Positions 1 to 8,405 of a DNA stretch of 23,143 nt are shown here, piece by piece. The notes beneath the pieces were generated by a model. The model saw nothing but the letters and a program-made list of their open reading frames with translations, searched no databases and was not told the DNA's origin. The position numbers and the translations under genes were made by a program. The DNA is from a virus, in IMG/VR virus record IMGVR_UViG_3300033153_006111, positions 1 through 23,143 of that record. One strand, written 5' to 3'. Within the stretch, counting starts at the first letter, position 1; every line of letters starts with the position of its first letter.

Positions 1-26
1 CCCTGTTTTTGGTTAAAGCCATACAT
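1..26 (-). CDS. Possible start of another tail-region gene, cut by the window edge
   Basis: Two ATG codons follow the stop of the 77-residue gene within 10 bases. The one at 26 would read MYGFNQKQ and the one at 22 would read MALTKNR. The second resembles the opening of many phage structural proteins, but only a handful of codons are visible and neither start has a clear Shine-Dalgarno sequence. The assignment rests mainly on the colinear, closely packed layout of the minus strand. Function cannot be given. Confidence 0.25.
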
Positions 27-30
27 AGCA

Positions 31-264
31 TTATTCTGTTATGGCTGTTACATAGCCGGAAGAGAACCCTGTAGTTTGCGCCCATATTTTTTTATCAGCT
101 ATGCCATTTATTTGAGTTCGAGGGCTAAGTAGTATTTCTCCTGCCGTTTCTGCTTCTGCTGCATTTGCGCCGAAATAGTATTTTATTTCGGACTCGCTGT
201 AGCAAAACCCTGCCCCATCTAGAACCTCTGTTAATGTTTTGCTGTTTATTGCTATTTTTGCCAT
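31..264 (-). CDS. Small hypothetical protein (77 aa), probably virion or fibre associated
   Basis: The start at 264 is preceded by an AAAGGAT ribosome-binding site at good spacing, and the gene ends in TAA. The product has no signal peptide or membrane segment. It has an Ala/Glu-rich middle and a Gly/Ser/Thr-rich C-terminus (residues about 60-77), a composition common in phage tail accessory proteins. I do not recognise the family. It lies downstream of the tail-fibre genes and is separated from them by 72 bases that hold an extended -10 promoter, so it may begin a separate transcript that continues left out of the window. A role in fibre assembly or as a virion decoration protein is inferred from position only. 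Confidence 0.6.
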   Translation of the reverse strand: MAKIAINSKTLTEVLDGAGFCYSESEIKYYFGANAAEAETAGEILLSPRTQINGIADKKIWAQTTGFSSGYVTAITE

Positions 265-296
265 TTTGTCATCCTTTATGTTTTGTTAGTAAGCCC

Positions 297-305
297 ATTA
301 TACCA
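297..305 (-). promoter_or_regulatory. Extended -10 promoter for the 77-residue gene and genes to its left
   Basis: The minus strand reads TGGTATAAT, a perfect -10 hexamer with the TGn extension. It lies about 33 bases upstream of the ATG at 264, leaving a leader of roughly 25 bases with a ribosome-binding site. No good -35 hexamer is seen at 16-18 bases. A short inverted repeat, TTAAC-ACG-GTTAA, lies just upstream at 311-323 and could be an operator. The same 9-mer occurs before terS. Confidence 0.5.
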
Positions 306-336
306 TGTTTAACCGTGTTAAGTGTAAGCATCATAA

Positions 337-1233
337 TTATGCCAAAACACTTCCAACAGGGGGTGCATCCCACATCTCCACATCTGTTATCCATGAATGA
401 CCTTTTGAGCCATATACCTTGAATGGTGAGAAATAATACATATACTCATTGTATAGTTTTGTTCTTTGGTGCATATCAAACAAAATAACTCCATCAATAG
501 CTATCTTTATCTGCCCTACAGCGGGGTCAGAACTACCAACCCAAAAACATTCAAGAGTGAACCATTCGTCTTGTGTTACAGGAATATCATAATTATGCTC
601 ATCCCAGTCAACACTACCACCAAGTGTCCCAACTTCACCTTTGATATACCAATGTGGGTCTGTATATCCATACGCATAAAGCCCAAACCTGTAATGCTCA
701 CCTTCTTGTTTCCATTCAATAGGCATCCACCAATCCTGAGTGCCGTCAATATGTGCTTTTATTCTATATTTGATATACATAGAGTCAAGTCTTTGTGTAG
801 CATTCCCACTTGCAGTACCCCAGATATTATATTGCACTCTTGACAATGAACCTTGATTTGGGTCATCCTGAATAAACTCTATATACAATGCCTCAGTTGG
901 GTTGCTATCGTATCCTGTTGTAGTAACAATGGCAGTATCTACAAATGTATCCCAGTAATTGTAATCATTAATAACATAGTTGAAGTTATCTTTGCTGTTG
1001 TTTCCCGGCAGGTCACTGTTCCACGTGTCTCCTGTTACTGTGTCCGTTCCACTTAATTTTTGATCGGCTATCGGTGAGCGCGTGATTGTTATTCCATCAA
1101 AACCAGAACTGAATAGCAAAGTTGCGGTTTCAGGAGTGGACGATAAATAGTTATCATCACACTCATCTTTAAAATCACTTCTTTCTGTGCTTGTCATAGC
1201 TCCAAGTTGTGTTTTTATTATTCCATTTATCAT
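337..1233 (-). CDS. Tail-fibre-like protein with a ConA-type jelly-roll (lectin or polysaccharide-lyase-like) domain
   Basis: The product is 298 residues. The N-terminal 100 residues look like an attachment region rich in Thr, Asp and Asn. From about residue 130 on, alternating strands rich in Trp, Tyr and Gly (for example WWMPIEWKQEGEHYRFGLY, then DEWFTLECFWVG, then GQIKIAIDGVILFD) follow the pattern of concanavalin-A-like jelly rolls such as the heparin-lyase-like polysaccharide lyases, in which a DEWF-type strand precedes the IxIDGxxxF strand. I cannot identify catalytic residues with confidence, so it could be a carbohydrate-binding module and not an enzyme. It starts 9 bases after the stop of the 1107-residue adhesin. 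The likely role is recognition or cleavage of host surface glycans by the tail tip. Confidence 0.6.
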   Translation of the reverse strand: MINGIIKTQLGAMTSTERSDFKDECDDNYLSSTPETATLLFSSGFDGITITRSPIADQKLSGTDTVTGDTWNSDLPGNNSKDNFNYVINDYNYWDTFVDTAIVTTTGYDSNPTEALYIEFIQDDPNQGSLSRVQYNIWGTASGNATQRLDSMYIKYRIKAHIDGTQDWWMPIEWKQEGEHYRFGLYAYGYTDPHWYIKGEVGTLGGSVDWDEHNYDIPVTQDEWFTLECFWVGSSDPAVGQIKIAIDGVILFDMHQRTKLYNEYMYYFSPFKVYGSKGHSWITDVEMWDAPPVGSVLA

Positions 1234-1242
1234 CGTATCTCC

Positions 1243-4200
1243 TTATAGATATTTTTTAAGACTTGTGTTGTCTATTTTGAGTGTACATCCACCACTCCAT
1301 CGACCTTGTATTTTAACCGTGATAGTGTCGCTTGTCGGGGTTACATCTTGCTCATATGTGTTGTTTGCGCCATTATATGTGTATCCCTCTGCCATCGGGT
1401 CTAGCCTACAAGTGACTTCTCCACTTACAAAATCTTCTATTGCATGTACAAGCTTATATGTTTCGCCATTTTCGACTGTAATTTCCTGCCATGCTACCTG
1501 ATTGCTTGATGTAGCAAACACAAGTTTTCCTCCAGATATTGAGATGCCTGACTCCATGCTCCATTCACTACCACCATCAAAATTAGGGTCTTGTATAAGC
1601 TCTGCCCCTAATGATGCCTCTTCATTGATAGCGAATGTATTTGATACAATATCTGCTGTTGAGTTATTCGACCATGCGTCTGAATATTCACCACCTGCAC
1701 CCTCTATCGTAATGGCATTACTTGCATCATTAATCCCACTATTGGCTGTGTAATCAAATGTCCAAACCCTAAGATTGTCCGCATCTTGCACTAGATTATC
1801 TATCGTTCCGTTTGCTGGGGTGGTTTGTGTAATGTCTGCTATAGTAAAACTGTCTACCTCCGTATTGAAGGTAAGAGTAATGGTATGAGCAAGTAAATCC
1901 GTAATATCATCTATGGTGCTGATTGACACTGTAGGGATAATGGGTAGCTTTGGATACTCAGTCGGTTTGTAGCTTGTTGTAGGGGGTGTATAGTTTAGCC
2001 CCGTGTTGGCAGAAGTTAATGTTAATGCCGTATCATTATCGCCATACCAGACATCGCTTGTGCCGTCTCCATAATCAACCAATTCATACATTTTATAAGT
2101 ATTGTTCATATCAACATCGTATGCACCGGCATGGCTCACTTCACCACTGCTCACTATCATTCCTGTATCAGGATACATACCGCCTGTTAAGTCTATCGTC
2201 TTATTTTGTGTATATCTTGCTTGTGTTTCAGCTAATGTCCATGATGAACCGTCTGAATGACAAAGCTTCCCATCATACTCTGACCCACTAGAAGAAGAAT
2301 TAACAAGCCAGTAGTAACCGCCCCACTCTTTAAGGGGTTCCGTCATCAAGTAAATATAAGGGGTTTGGCTTGATGGTGATGTTTTTGTGGATGAATTTGT
2401 TACCGATTCATCTGTAAATGGCAATACTTGTGGGTCATCTGTTGTTTCAGAAGACACGGTAACAACATCCCCTATGTAAATTGTTCCTTCTGTGTAGATT
2501 ATAATCGTAGGGGAGTTTTCCACACATGAAGGGGCAGTGATTACTGCCCTCCCTGTCCCCTCTACTTCCACAACAAATTCAGTCATGCCCCATTCGTGGG
2601 CTTCTAGGTTTTCGGTCATAGTGATTTCGATGTAATTCCCACTGCTTACAACATTTGCCGAAAGAAATTCTGGTTTGACCACAGTTGAGTTATTTGTAAT
2701 GCTTAAATCGCTTATTTTTTGCAAATAATTATCGAGGTCTCTCGTATAGTTAAGTAGGGCTGATGTCGCTGACCGTATAACATTTCCTGAGTCAAGTGTC
2801 ACGGTTAGTGTTGTACCAACCTGAACTGCACTAATTGCAGAATATTGAAGGGGGTAGTAAGTATAGCCTTCATCGAATATTTCAAAATAGCCTGATTGAT
2901 GCGTATGGTCAAGCGAATTGCTCATAGTACAAGTTATTATTAGTCCTGTCGTATCTATAGACGCACTTAATATTTTATTGGATGTTGGCAACAGAGAATT
3001 GTTTGTTACGTGCTGATTAGTGAACGATGATATCTCGACATTATCGGTTTCAGTATATGAAACTAATATCACCTCGCCACTTGCAATAATATTGTCTGAT
3101 GATATTTTTATATGAATAATATTGTCACCTGCAGAAATATATGGGTATTCTCCTGTGTCATCCAGTAAAATTGGATTATCATCAGCAGTCACACTAAACG
3201 ATGAAGCACTCCAATCATATCCCTTGTATATGTCCCTATTTAGACTAACAGATATATGCTCTCCTACGGTGGTAGTAGTTGCCATATATGGGGAGGCTCT
3301 TAGTAGGGCTGTATTGTTTGATAGAGTGTAATCAACCACATCAAACCCATACTCTATCGTTGAGTGAATAAGTCTAGCTGTTGTGATATAAGTTGTTACT
3401 CCGATACAATGCTCTACTGTCAATATCCCACCATCTTGCACCACAGACGACACTTCATAGCTTACATCATCTAAAACAAGGGAAAAATTATCCTTATTGT
3501 ATATTCTGTCTTGTGGGGCAGTCATGTTTGCAATAGTCATAAAACCACCTGATTCAATGGATGCAGTGATTATCTCATTATCCTCTATGCCTGCGGTTGA
3601 CGAGTTATTTGTAATAGACAAACTTGAAAAAGGGGCAACCTCTATATTATCCGTTATATTAAAAGACACAGTTACCTCTTCATATTCATAAATGGGTCTT
3701 GATGAATTTATAAACACCCTTATTATCCCATACTCACCACTTGTTGTTTGACAGTTTGTCGCGGCGCTTAAGAGTATATCTTCACCATCTGCAAGTATCG
3801 TAAATGGCAGTGTGGCATTATCCCAAGATTGTGCATAAGTTATTCTGTCAAGATAAATATATATCTCTTCCCCTGTTGCAGAAGTAAAAGCAGAACCGCT
3901 TGGGGATGCTCTTTCAATTATTGAATTGTTTATTAAAGCAAGTTCCCCAAAAGTAACCAAGCCGCCCTCTTGTTCGGTATGGGTTAGCATAACAGACGGA
4001 TAACTTGTTATTGGATGCTCTGGGGCAATATGCAGTATATCATCAATTCTTTCTGCCGAGAGTGCGCTATAGGTTTCGTCATTTAGTGTAATTGTAAAGT
4101 TTAACGGATCATAGACGGCATCTGCTCCAGAAGGCTGTAGGGTTGCTTGGATTTTGCCTTCTGTTGTTACTATATAGTTGTGGGAAGGTGAATAGTCCGG

Positions 4201-4566
4201 ATAAGATATCCCGATAACTTCTGCACTAAATTTTATCTTTCTTGTATCTCCTCCAACGATAATCTCTTCTATCCCATCAATTATAGACATTACATAATAT
4301 GCTTGACTTCCAAAGACTTCACCATAAAGGGTAAAAGCTTCCGTACCTCCATTTAAATCTATATCATAAAAATCATGAAAAGCACTTGCTTCCTCATCCG
4401 TTGTAAGCAAAATTTCAACATTTACTATTGTAGGTATTTTTTTAACCGCACCATCCAAATAAGATTTCGCTTTCTCTTTTTTTCCTGAGTATGAGTTCCT
4501 GATAAAACATTGTGCATATTCTGGTAAATGTGCGATTGAGTCATAGTCGTATTCTGTATAAGTCAT
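1243..4566 (-). CDS. Large tail fibre/adhesin: minor-tail N-terminus, SwmB-like and Ig-like repeats, CBM-like C-terminus
   Basis: The protein is 1107 residues. Residues 1-123 form a compact module (DEEASAFHDFYDIDLNGG, then TEAFTLYGE) like the small minor-tail proteins of siphoviruses and probably anchor the protein to the tail tip. Residues about 132-727 are six beta-sandwich modules ending in xTNNS or INNS, resembling the SwmB/adhesin repeat type and alternating between two subtypes (see the repeat entry). Residues 736-870 are a Tyr/Gly/Asp-rich insert of unknown fold. Residues 878-980 resemble a bacterial Ig-like domain (ITLTFNTEVDSFTIADI). Residues 985-1107 look like a CBM4/9-type carbohydrate-binding sandwich (ELIQDPNFDGGSEW opening, KIDNTSL ending). 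The start codon directly abuts the upstream TAA (TAAATG), implying translational coupling. The likely role is receptor binding; domain names are from pattern recognition only. Confidence 0.75.
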   Translation of the reverse strand: MTYTEYDYDSIAHLPEYAQCFIRNSYSGKKEKAKSYLDGAVKKIPTIVNVEILLTTDEEASAFHDFYDIDLNGGTEAFTLYGEVFGSQAYYVMSIIDGIEEIIVGGDTRKIKFSAEVIGISYPDYSPSHNYIVTTEGKIQATLQPSGADAVYDPLNFTITLNDETYSALSAERIDDILHIAPEHPITSYPSVMLTHTEQEGGLVTFGELALINNSIIERASPSGSAFTSATGEEIYIYLDRITYAQSWDNATLPFTILADGEDILLSAATNCQTTSGEYGIIRVFINSSRPIYEYEEVTVSFNITDNIEVAPFSSLSITNNSSTAGIEDNEIITASIESGGFMTIANMTAPQDRIYNKDNFSLVLDDVSYEVSSVVQDGGILTVEHCIGVTTYITTARLIHSTIEYGFDVVDYTLSNNTALLRASPYMATTTTVGEHISVSLNRDIYKGYDWSASSFSVTADDNPILLDDTGEYPYISAGDNIIHIKISSDNIIASGEVILVSYTETDNVEISSFTNQHVTNNSLLPTSNKILSASIDTTGLIITCTMSNSLDHTHQSGYFEIFDEGYTYYPLQYSAISAVQVGTTLTVTLDSGNVIRSATSALLNYTRDLDNYLQKISDLSITNNSTVVKPEFLSANVVSSGNYIEITMTENLEAHEWGMTEFVVEVEGTGRAVITAPSCVENSPTIIIYTEGTIYIGDVVTVSSETTDDPQVLPFTDESVTNSSTKTSPSSQTPYIYLMTEPLKEWGGYYWLVNSSSSGSEYDGKLCHSDGSSWTLAETQARYTQNKTIDLTGGMYPDTGMIVSSGEVSHAGAYDVDMNNTYKMYELVDYGDGTSDVWYGDNDTALTLTSANTGLNYTPPTTSYKPTEYPKLPIIPTVSISTIDDITDLLAHTITLTFNTEVDSFTIADITQTTPANGTIDNLVQDADNLRVWTFDYTANSGINDASNAITIEGAGGEYSDAWSNNSTADIVSNTFAINEEASLGAELIQDPNFDGGSEWSMESGISISGGKLVFATSSNQVAWQEITVENGETYKLVHAIEDFVSGEVTCRLDPMAEGYTYNGANNTYEQDVTPTSDTITVKIQGRWSGGCTLKIDNTSLKKYL
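2386..4173 (-). repeat. Threefold alternating two-module (A-B) protein repeat in the adhesin
   Basis: Protein-level repeat, diverged in DNA. A modules begin near residues 136, 331 and 531 (KIQATLQPSG, IITASIESGG, ILSASIDTTG). They share an F-x-hydrophobic-D core strand and end with INNS, SNNT and ITNNS. B modules begin near residues 218, 422 and 632 and share a conserved W near their middle (QSWDN, YDWSAS, HEWGMT), an F-hydrophobic-V-x-x-D/E-G strand, and a late acidic VTVS or LVSYTETDN-type strand ending in ITNNS, VTNNS or VTNSS. The A-to-A and B-to-B distances are each about 195-210 residues, so the duplicated unit is the A-B pair. Confidence 0.6.
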
Positions 4567-5976
4567 TTAAATATCTCCTTCAACTTCAAAAGAGTATGTG
4601 GCTTTATCACCCATCCTCTTATTTTTAAGATTTGTTCTTAGTGCGTACTTGTCTACTCTTCCCACTATCTTTGTCGGTGCATATGTGTCGCTTGTTTCCT
4701 GGGTATAATTATCTTTTGAAACAGCACCATTTATGATTACCGTATTGTCTCCTATTGAAGTCCAAAGATTGTGCATTGTATTATAGTCTGTAATTTCTAT
4801 ATCACAAGTGCCAGAAAAAACATTTTTCTTTGCTCCGTTTGTGGTGATTATCTCTCCCCAGTAGTCTTTTTCTTTCAGTCCGTTTCGTCTAAAAGTGTTT
4901 TGTATTGCTAGGTTTGTAAAACCACCGTCTACAGACAATCCAAGCTTTACTCCTCCCGCTCTTCCTTTAGTCGTTGTGTGGAAAGTGACTTTTATTTGAG
5001 AGCCTACAGGTAAATCTGACGGACAGTAGAAAACTTCTGTCACTGGACAGCCCGATAGCCTTTCTCTAGTATCTCTTTTTGTACTTGGGATATAGTTCGG
5101 TATAGTATATACTACTGTGTCTCCTGTTTTAAATTCTACTGATATGCTGTCACACAATACCCCTGTAATAGCAACTGTATCTACTTCTTCATCTGATGTA
5201 AGTGTCCAGCTTTTATCTTCCGTAAACTCTGCATAGGTGTAGTTTTTGTTATCAATTACTCTTGCGCTCATAGACATATTCTTTTTAGTCCACCCAGAAA
5301 AATATCTTAGGTCGTAAACAGGGACATACATATCACTTGTAGCTATCTCTGTTTCAACAGCTTTTAATGCTGGGGTTTTGTAATATAAAGCATTTGTTAG
5401 TGGATCTATAATGAACACATAAGGCACATAAGTAGTACCGTCGTTTAATATTACTGCTTCACCTACAATATTGCTGTCATCACTTGTTACCCCATCTATA
5501 ACGCTTACTTCTTTGGAGATATTCACATCTGATGAAGCTATAGTAAAAGTCCACCCTGTACTTGATGAAGCATCTCTAAATAATTCATATTCTCTGTTTC
5601 CAAATCTCCTAAAACCATTAAAGGGTCTAGTGCCTACATCGTCTTGAACTTTTGCATAAAACTCCGTGTGTGTATAAGCCCACGGTAAATCTCCGGCAGC
5701 AGCATATTCAGAGGGTTGTTTTAATGCAGTATCGTCTACAGCGGCATAACATCTATTTATTGCGGGGGAAAGATAAGCCATATCACCTACCTCAGCATTG
5801 CCAGATGGTGGATGAGTATAAATAGAGCCGCCTGTTCTTTCATATAACACATTATTACTAACTAATCTCATGCCTTGTGCAAAAGTAACATAATAATGAA
5901 AATCATCATAATTAAAGTTTACATCTGTTACATCTGTGCTTACTATAGTTGCTTTTTTAATAATTGATACTATCAT
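4567..5976 (-). CDS. Tail-tip/minor tail protein, 469 aa, family not recognised
   Basis: The gene follows the tape measure with a TAATG one-base overlap at 5974-5978 and abuts the adhesin gene downstream, which places it at the distal-tail position. The product is beta-rich and lacks membrane segments. It has an N-terminal segment with a GNAEVGDMAYLSPAI motif (residues about 59-73), a central region with aromatic strands and NFxY motifs, and a C-terminal part ending DKATYSFEVEGDI. The C-terminal half (from about residue 230) repeatedly uses paired strands such as VDTVAITGV and DSISVEFK, consistent with stacked beta-sandwich domains. A role as a distal tail or hub protein is inferred from gene order and not from homology. 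Confidence 0.6.
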   Translation of the reverse strand: MIVSIIKKATIVSTDVTDVNFNYDDFHYYVTFAQGMRLVSNNVLYERTGGSIYTHPPSGNAEVGDMAYLSPAINRCYAAVDDTALKQPSEYAAAGDLPWAYTHTEFYAKVQDDVGTRPFNGFRRFGNREYELFRDASSSTGWTFTIASSDVNISKEVSVIDGVTSDDSNIVGEAVILNDGTTYVPYVFIIDPLTNALYYKTPALKAVETEIATSDMYVPVYDLRYFSGWTKKNMSMSARVIDNKNYTYAEFTEDKSWTLTSDEEVDTVAITGVLCDSISVEFKTGDTVVYTIPNYIPSTKRDTRERLSGCPVTEVFYCPSDLPVGSQIKVTFHTTTKGRAGGVKLGLSVDGGFTNLAIQNTFRRNGLKEKDYWGEIITTNGAKKNVFSGTCDIEITDYNTMHNLWTSIGDNTVIINGAVSKDNYTQETSDTYAPTKIVGRVDKYALRTNLKNKRMGDKATYSFEVEGDI

Positions 5977-8399
5977 TAATTAACTCCCTCTAATGGTGAT
6001 TGGTAGGATGCGTTTTCTATTGTACCCTCTATGCTTACAATTTGTTCACGTATATTTTCAAGGCTTATTACTACATCACCTATTGTTTTTTCCTGGTATT
6101 CTGCATCTTTTAGTTTCGCTATATAGGTATCAAGTTTGATTGCATACTCTTCTCTTGATGTGCTGATCTTTTTTTCATACTCTAGTTGTTTATATAGAGC
6201 ATCAAAATATCCCTGTGTGTTGCCCGTTGATAGTTGTTGTTGGGCAAATCTATCTAAGTAATCAGCCTTCTCTATAGAGTTGAGATAACTTAGTGATCCA
6301 CTATAAGCTTTTTCTATTCTATTTAAAATATCTTCATGGAAAGCAAGTACATTTTTGGCTTCATCGACTTGTAATCGCATAGTTTCATCAGATAACCTTT
6401 GCTTCTCATCGAGTATATCTTGTGCATCTGCAAGAGCTTGTTTCTCTGCGTCTTTTTGAAGTTCCAAGTATTTCTCTATCTTGTATACACGTTCCTCTTC
6501 CAGTCTGTCAAGTTCATCATAATAATCGCTATAAACATCTTGCAATCTTAAAAGTTCTGCTAATCGTTTTGTATGCCCTATTGATCCTGTTACCGCTAAC
6601 TCTTGCATAGCTTCCACTTCTGCCCTATAAGCATCTGCTGTGCTGTATAGCCCTGTAGTAGATAACTCTTTGACTCTTAGCGCTTGCTTCTCTGTATCGG
6701 TATAGAAGTTTTCTATATACCCGTTGATGTTTGTCAAAGCATTATCCATTCCTCCGGAGGCGGCAATGAATGATTGTGATACAACTACTGCTACTCTTCC
6801 CAAGTGTCTGAAACTGCCTCCCATTCTATCAAAGGCATGATTTATATTTTCCATTTCATAGGTAACCCTCATCATAGTTTCCGTATATCTCTCACCAGCT
6901 TTTTGGAAGCTTCCTATGTATGGGGCTATTGATTTCGCTATCTCATCTAAGTCTGCACCTATCGCACCACTTATCATCGCACTGATTTCTTCTTGTGTTT
7001 TGCCTTCAAAATCTAGTTTATGCAAAGTTCCTGCAAAGCTATTTAACACGTTTTCTGCTGTGGTAATACCTAATGCTTGACTTGCACTTACTATGGCACT
7101 TATACCGCTGTCGTATGCTTGTGTAATGGCTCTTTGTGTTGCATCATCTACATTCCTTCTGGTAGTATCTTTTGTTGTGTTAGATGATAGCCCCCACCAT
7201 GAAGTTCTAGTTGTTTGTGTCACATCTAAAGTTTGTGCGATAATGTCATTTATTGTGTTGGCTTGTAGTTCCAACCCTGTAAATAATGTTTTTATATCTT
7301 TGGAGCTAAACCCTGCAAGGCCTCCTGTCGAAAAGCTATCTTTGTTTGAGAAGCTAAAATTTGAACTTAATGAAACAGATGCTTTGTCAGATTGCTCTAC
7401 TAATGCAGCTAAATTATCAAATATCCCTCTTGAATACACGAGATTTCTAGTAAGTGACCAATCCATACTTTCAAGGAGATTTACAATACTGTTACTTTCT
7501 GGATCATTTGCCACATTATTTTTCTTTTGCCAGTCATCTTTTGTTATTGGTGTACCGCTACTGAAAAGTCCACCAAGAAGAGTTCCAAGTATTGAAAATG
7601 CACCTCCGACAAGGAAACTACCAAATGAACTAAGCCCACCAAAGGCATCTGAAAGCCCTTTTGATAGTTTTTTGCTGGTATCACTTATGAAGTTAGACAT
7701 CATTGTACCGCCGATAGTGTCAAAGAAGCCCTGAAAACTGTCTACTAAGTCACCGTGTATCATTGCGTCAAAAGAATTTGCAAAGCTGTCTGTAAACCGT
7801 TCATTGTATTCCTGTATTGCGTCTAATCCATCTTTAGCCGCTTTATCTGCCGCCTTAGCTTTTGCCTCAGCAATATCTTTAATGCCTTTGATGGTTTTCC
7901 TAATAAGTGTTTCTTCTGATTTTATTCTATCTTTCGGTTTATAGTCCTCTATGGATTTGATATATTTTCTAACTTTTTTATCTACCTCATCCATACTTTT
8001 GCCCGTATCATTTAGTATTTGAGATATTTCTTTTTCTTCTTTTTTATAATTTACTATGGCACCCGTGAGTTCTTCTACAAGTTTTATTTGCTCCTCTTTC
8101 TGCTTGTAGTAGAGTTTCATTTGGCTCATAGAATAGCCTGTGGTGCTTGTGTTGGTTATCCCTTCCAGCTTGTCTTTTGCAAAAGATAGCGCACCTTGAC
8201 CTATCACTCGCATAAGTTTAGTGTACCCAGAAGCCACTATGTCAAATACGGCTATAACAGATTTCCAAGCCTTGATAACCATACCAGCGGCGGCAATAGC
8301 GCCTTTTGCCATAGCTTGAATAGCCTTAGCAAATGCCTTGGTAGCTTCTACCCCATTAACCCCTAGTTCATGTGTAAGGTCTTTTATTAACTCTTTCAT
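5976..8399 (-). CDS. Tail tape measure protein, C-terminal part (split from the N-terminal part by TAG)
   Basis: This 807-codon reading frame is in exactly the same frame as the upstream 260-residue reading frame; the two are separated only by TAG and CCG codons. It opens with helical, Ala-rich segments (residues about 10-60) that contain a hydrophobic stretch, then a coiled coil (about 85-200). Gly/Ser-rich hydrophobic stretches lie at about 255-285 (FGSFLVGGAFSILGTLLGG), and very long charged helices run from about 590 to the end (ELDRLEEERVYKIEKYLEL). This is the usual tape-measure composition. No Shine-Dalgarno sequence precedes the ATG at 8399, so independent initiation is doubtful. If the TAG is read through, or is an error or mutation, the full protein would be 1069 residues, which by the usual rule of about 0.15 nm per residue implies a tail near 160 nm. 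Confidence 0.8.
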   Translation of the reverse strand: MKELIKDLTHELGVNGVEATKAFAKAIQAMAKGAIAAAGMVIKAWKSVIAVFDIVASGYTKLMRVIGQGALSFAKDKLEGITNTSTTGYSMSQMKLYYKQKEEQIKLVEELTGAIVNYKKEEKEISQILNDTGKSMDEVDKKVRKYIKSIEDYKPKDRIKSEETLIRKTIKGIKDIAEAKAKAADKAAKDGLDAIQEYNERFTDSFANSFDAMIHGDLVDSFQGFFDTIGGTMMSNFISDTSKKLSKGLSDAFGGLSSFGSFLVGGAFSILGTLLGGLFSSGTPITKDDWQKKNNVANDPESNSIVNLLESMDWSLTRNLVYSRGIFDNLAALVEQSDKASVSLSSNFSFSNKDSFSTGGLAGFSSKDIKTLFTGLELQANTINDIIAQTLDVTQTTRTSWWGLSSNTTKDTTRRNVDDATQRAITQAYDSGISAIVSASQALGITTAENVLNSFAGTLHKLDFEGKTQEEISAMISGAIGADLDEIAKSIAPYIGSFQKAGERYTETMMRVTYEMENINHAFDRMGGSFRHLGRVAVVVSQSFIAASGGMDNALTNINGYIENFYTDTEKQALRVKELSTTGLYSTADAYRAEVEAMQELAVTGSIGHTKRLAELLRLQDVYSDYYDELDRLEEERVYKIEKYLELQKDAEKQALADAQDILDEKQRLSDETMRLQVDEAKNVLAFHEDILNRIEKAYSGSLSYLNSIEKADYLDRFAQQQLSTGNTQGYFDALYKQLEYEKKISTSREEYAIKLDTYIAKLKDAEYQEKTIGDVVISLENIREQIVSIEGTIENASYQSPLEGVN

Positions 8400-8402
8400 C
8401 GG

Positions 8403-8405
8403 CTA
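8403..8405 (-). other. In-frame amber codon interrupting the tape measure
   Basis: The minus strand reads TTC TAG CCG ATG AAA GAG. TAG is the only non-sense codon between two reading frames that together form one normal tape measure, and the protein logic runs across it: APLF, then X, then PMKELIKDL. A C-to-T change in CAG (Gln) would create it. The base after TAG is C, a context often associated with leaky termination. Confidence 0.85.

Noticed and set aside
7093-7734. Long plus-strand reading frame (213 codons) opposite the tape measure
   Set aside because: It lies fully inside the tape-measure gene in antisense, with hydrophobic low-complexity composition, no ribosome-binding site and no partner genes; it is a shadow of the real frame.
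8397-8405. Alternative genetic code with TAG as sense throughout the phage
   Set aside because: All other large genes in the window have no internal TAG, whereas recoded phages carry many; a single event or leaky stop fits better.
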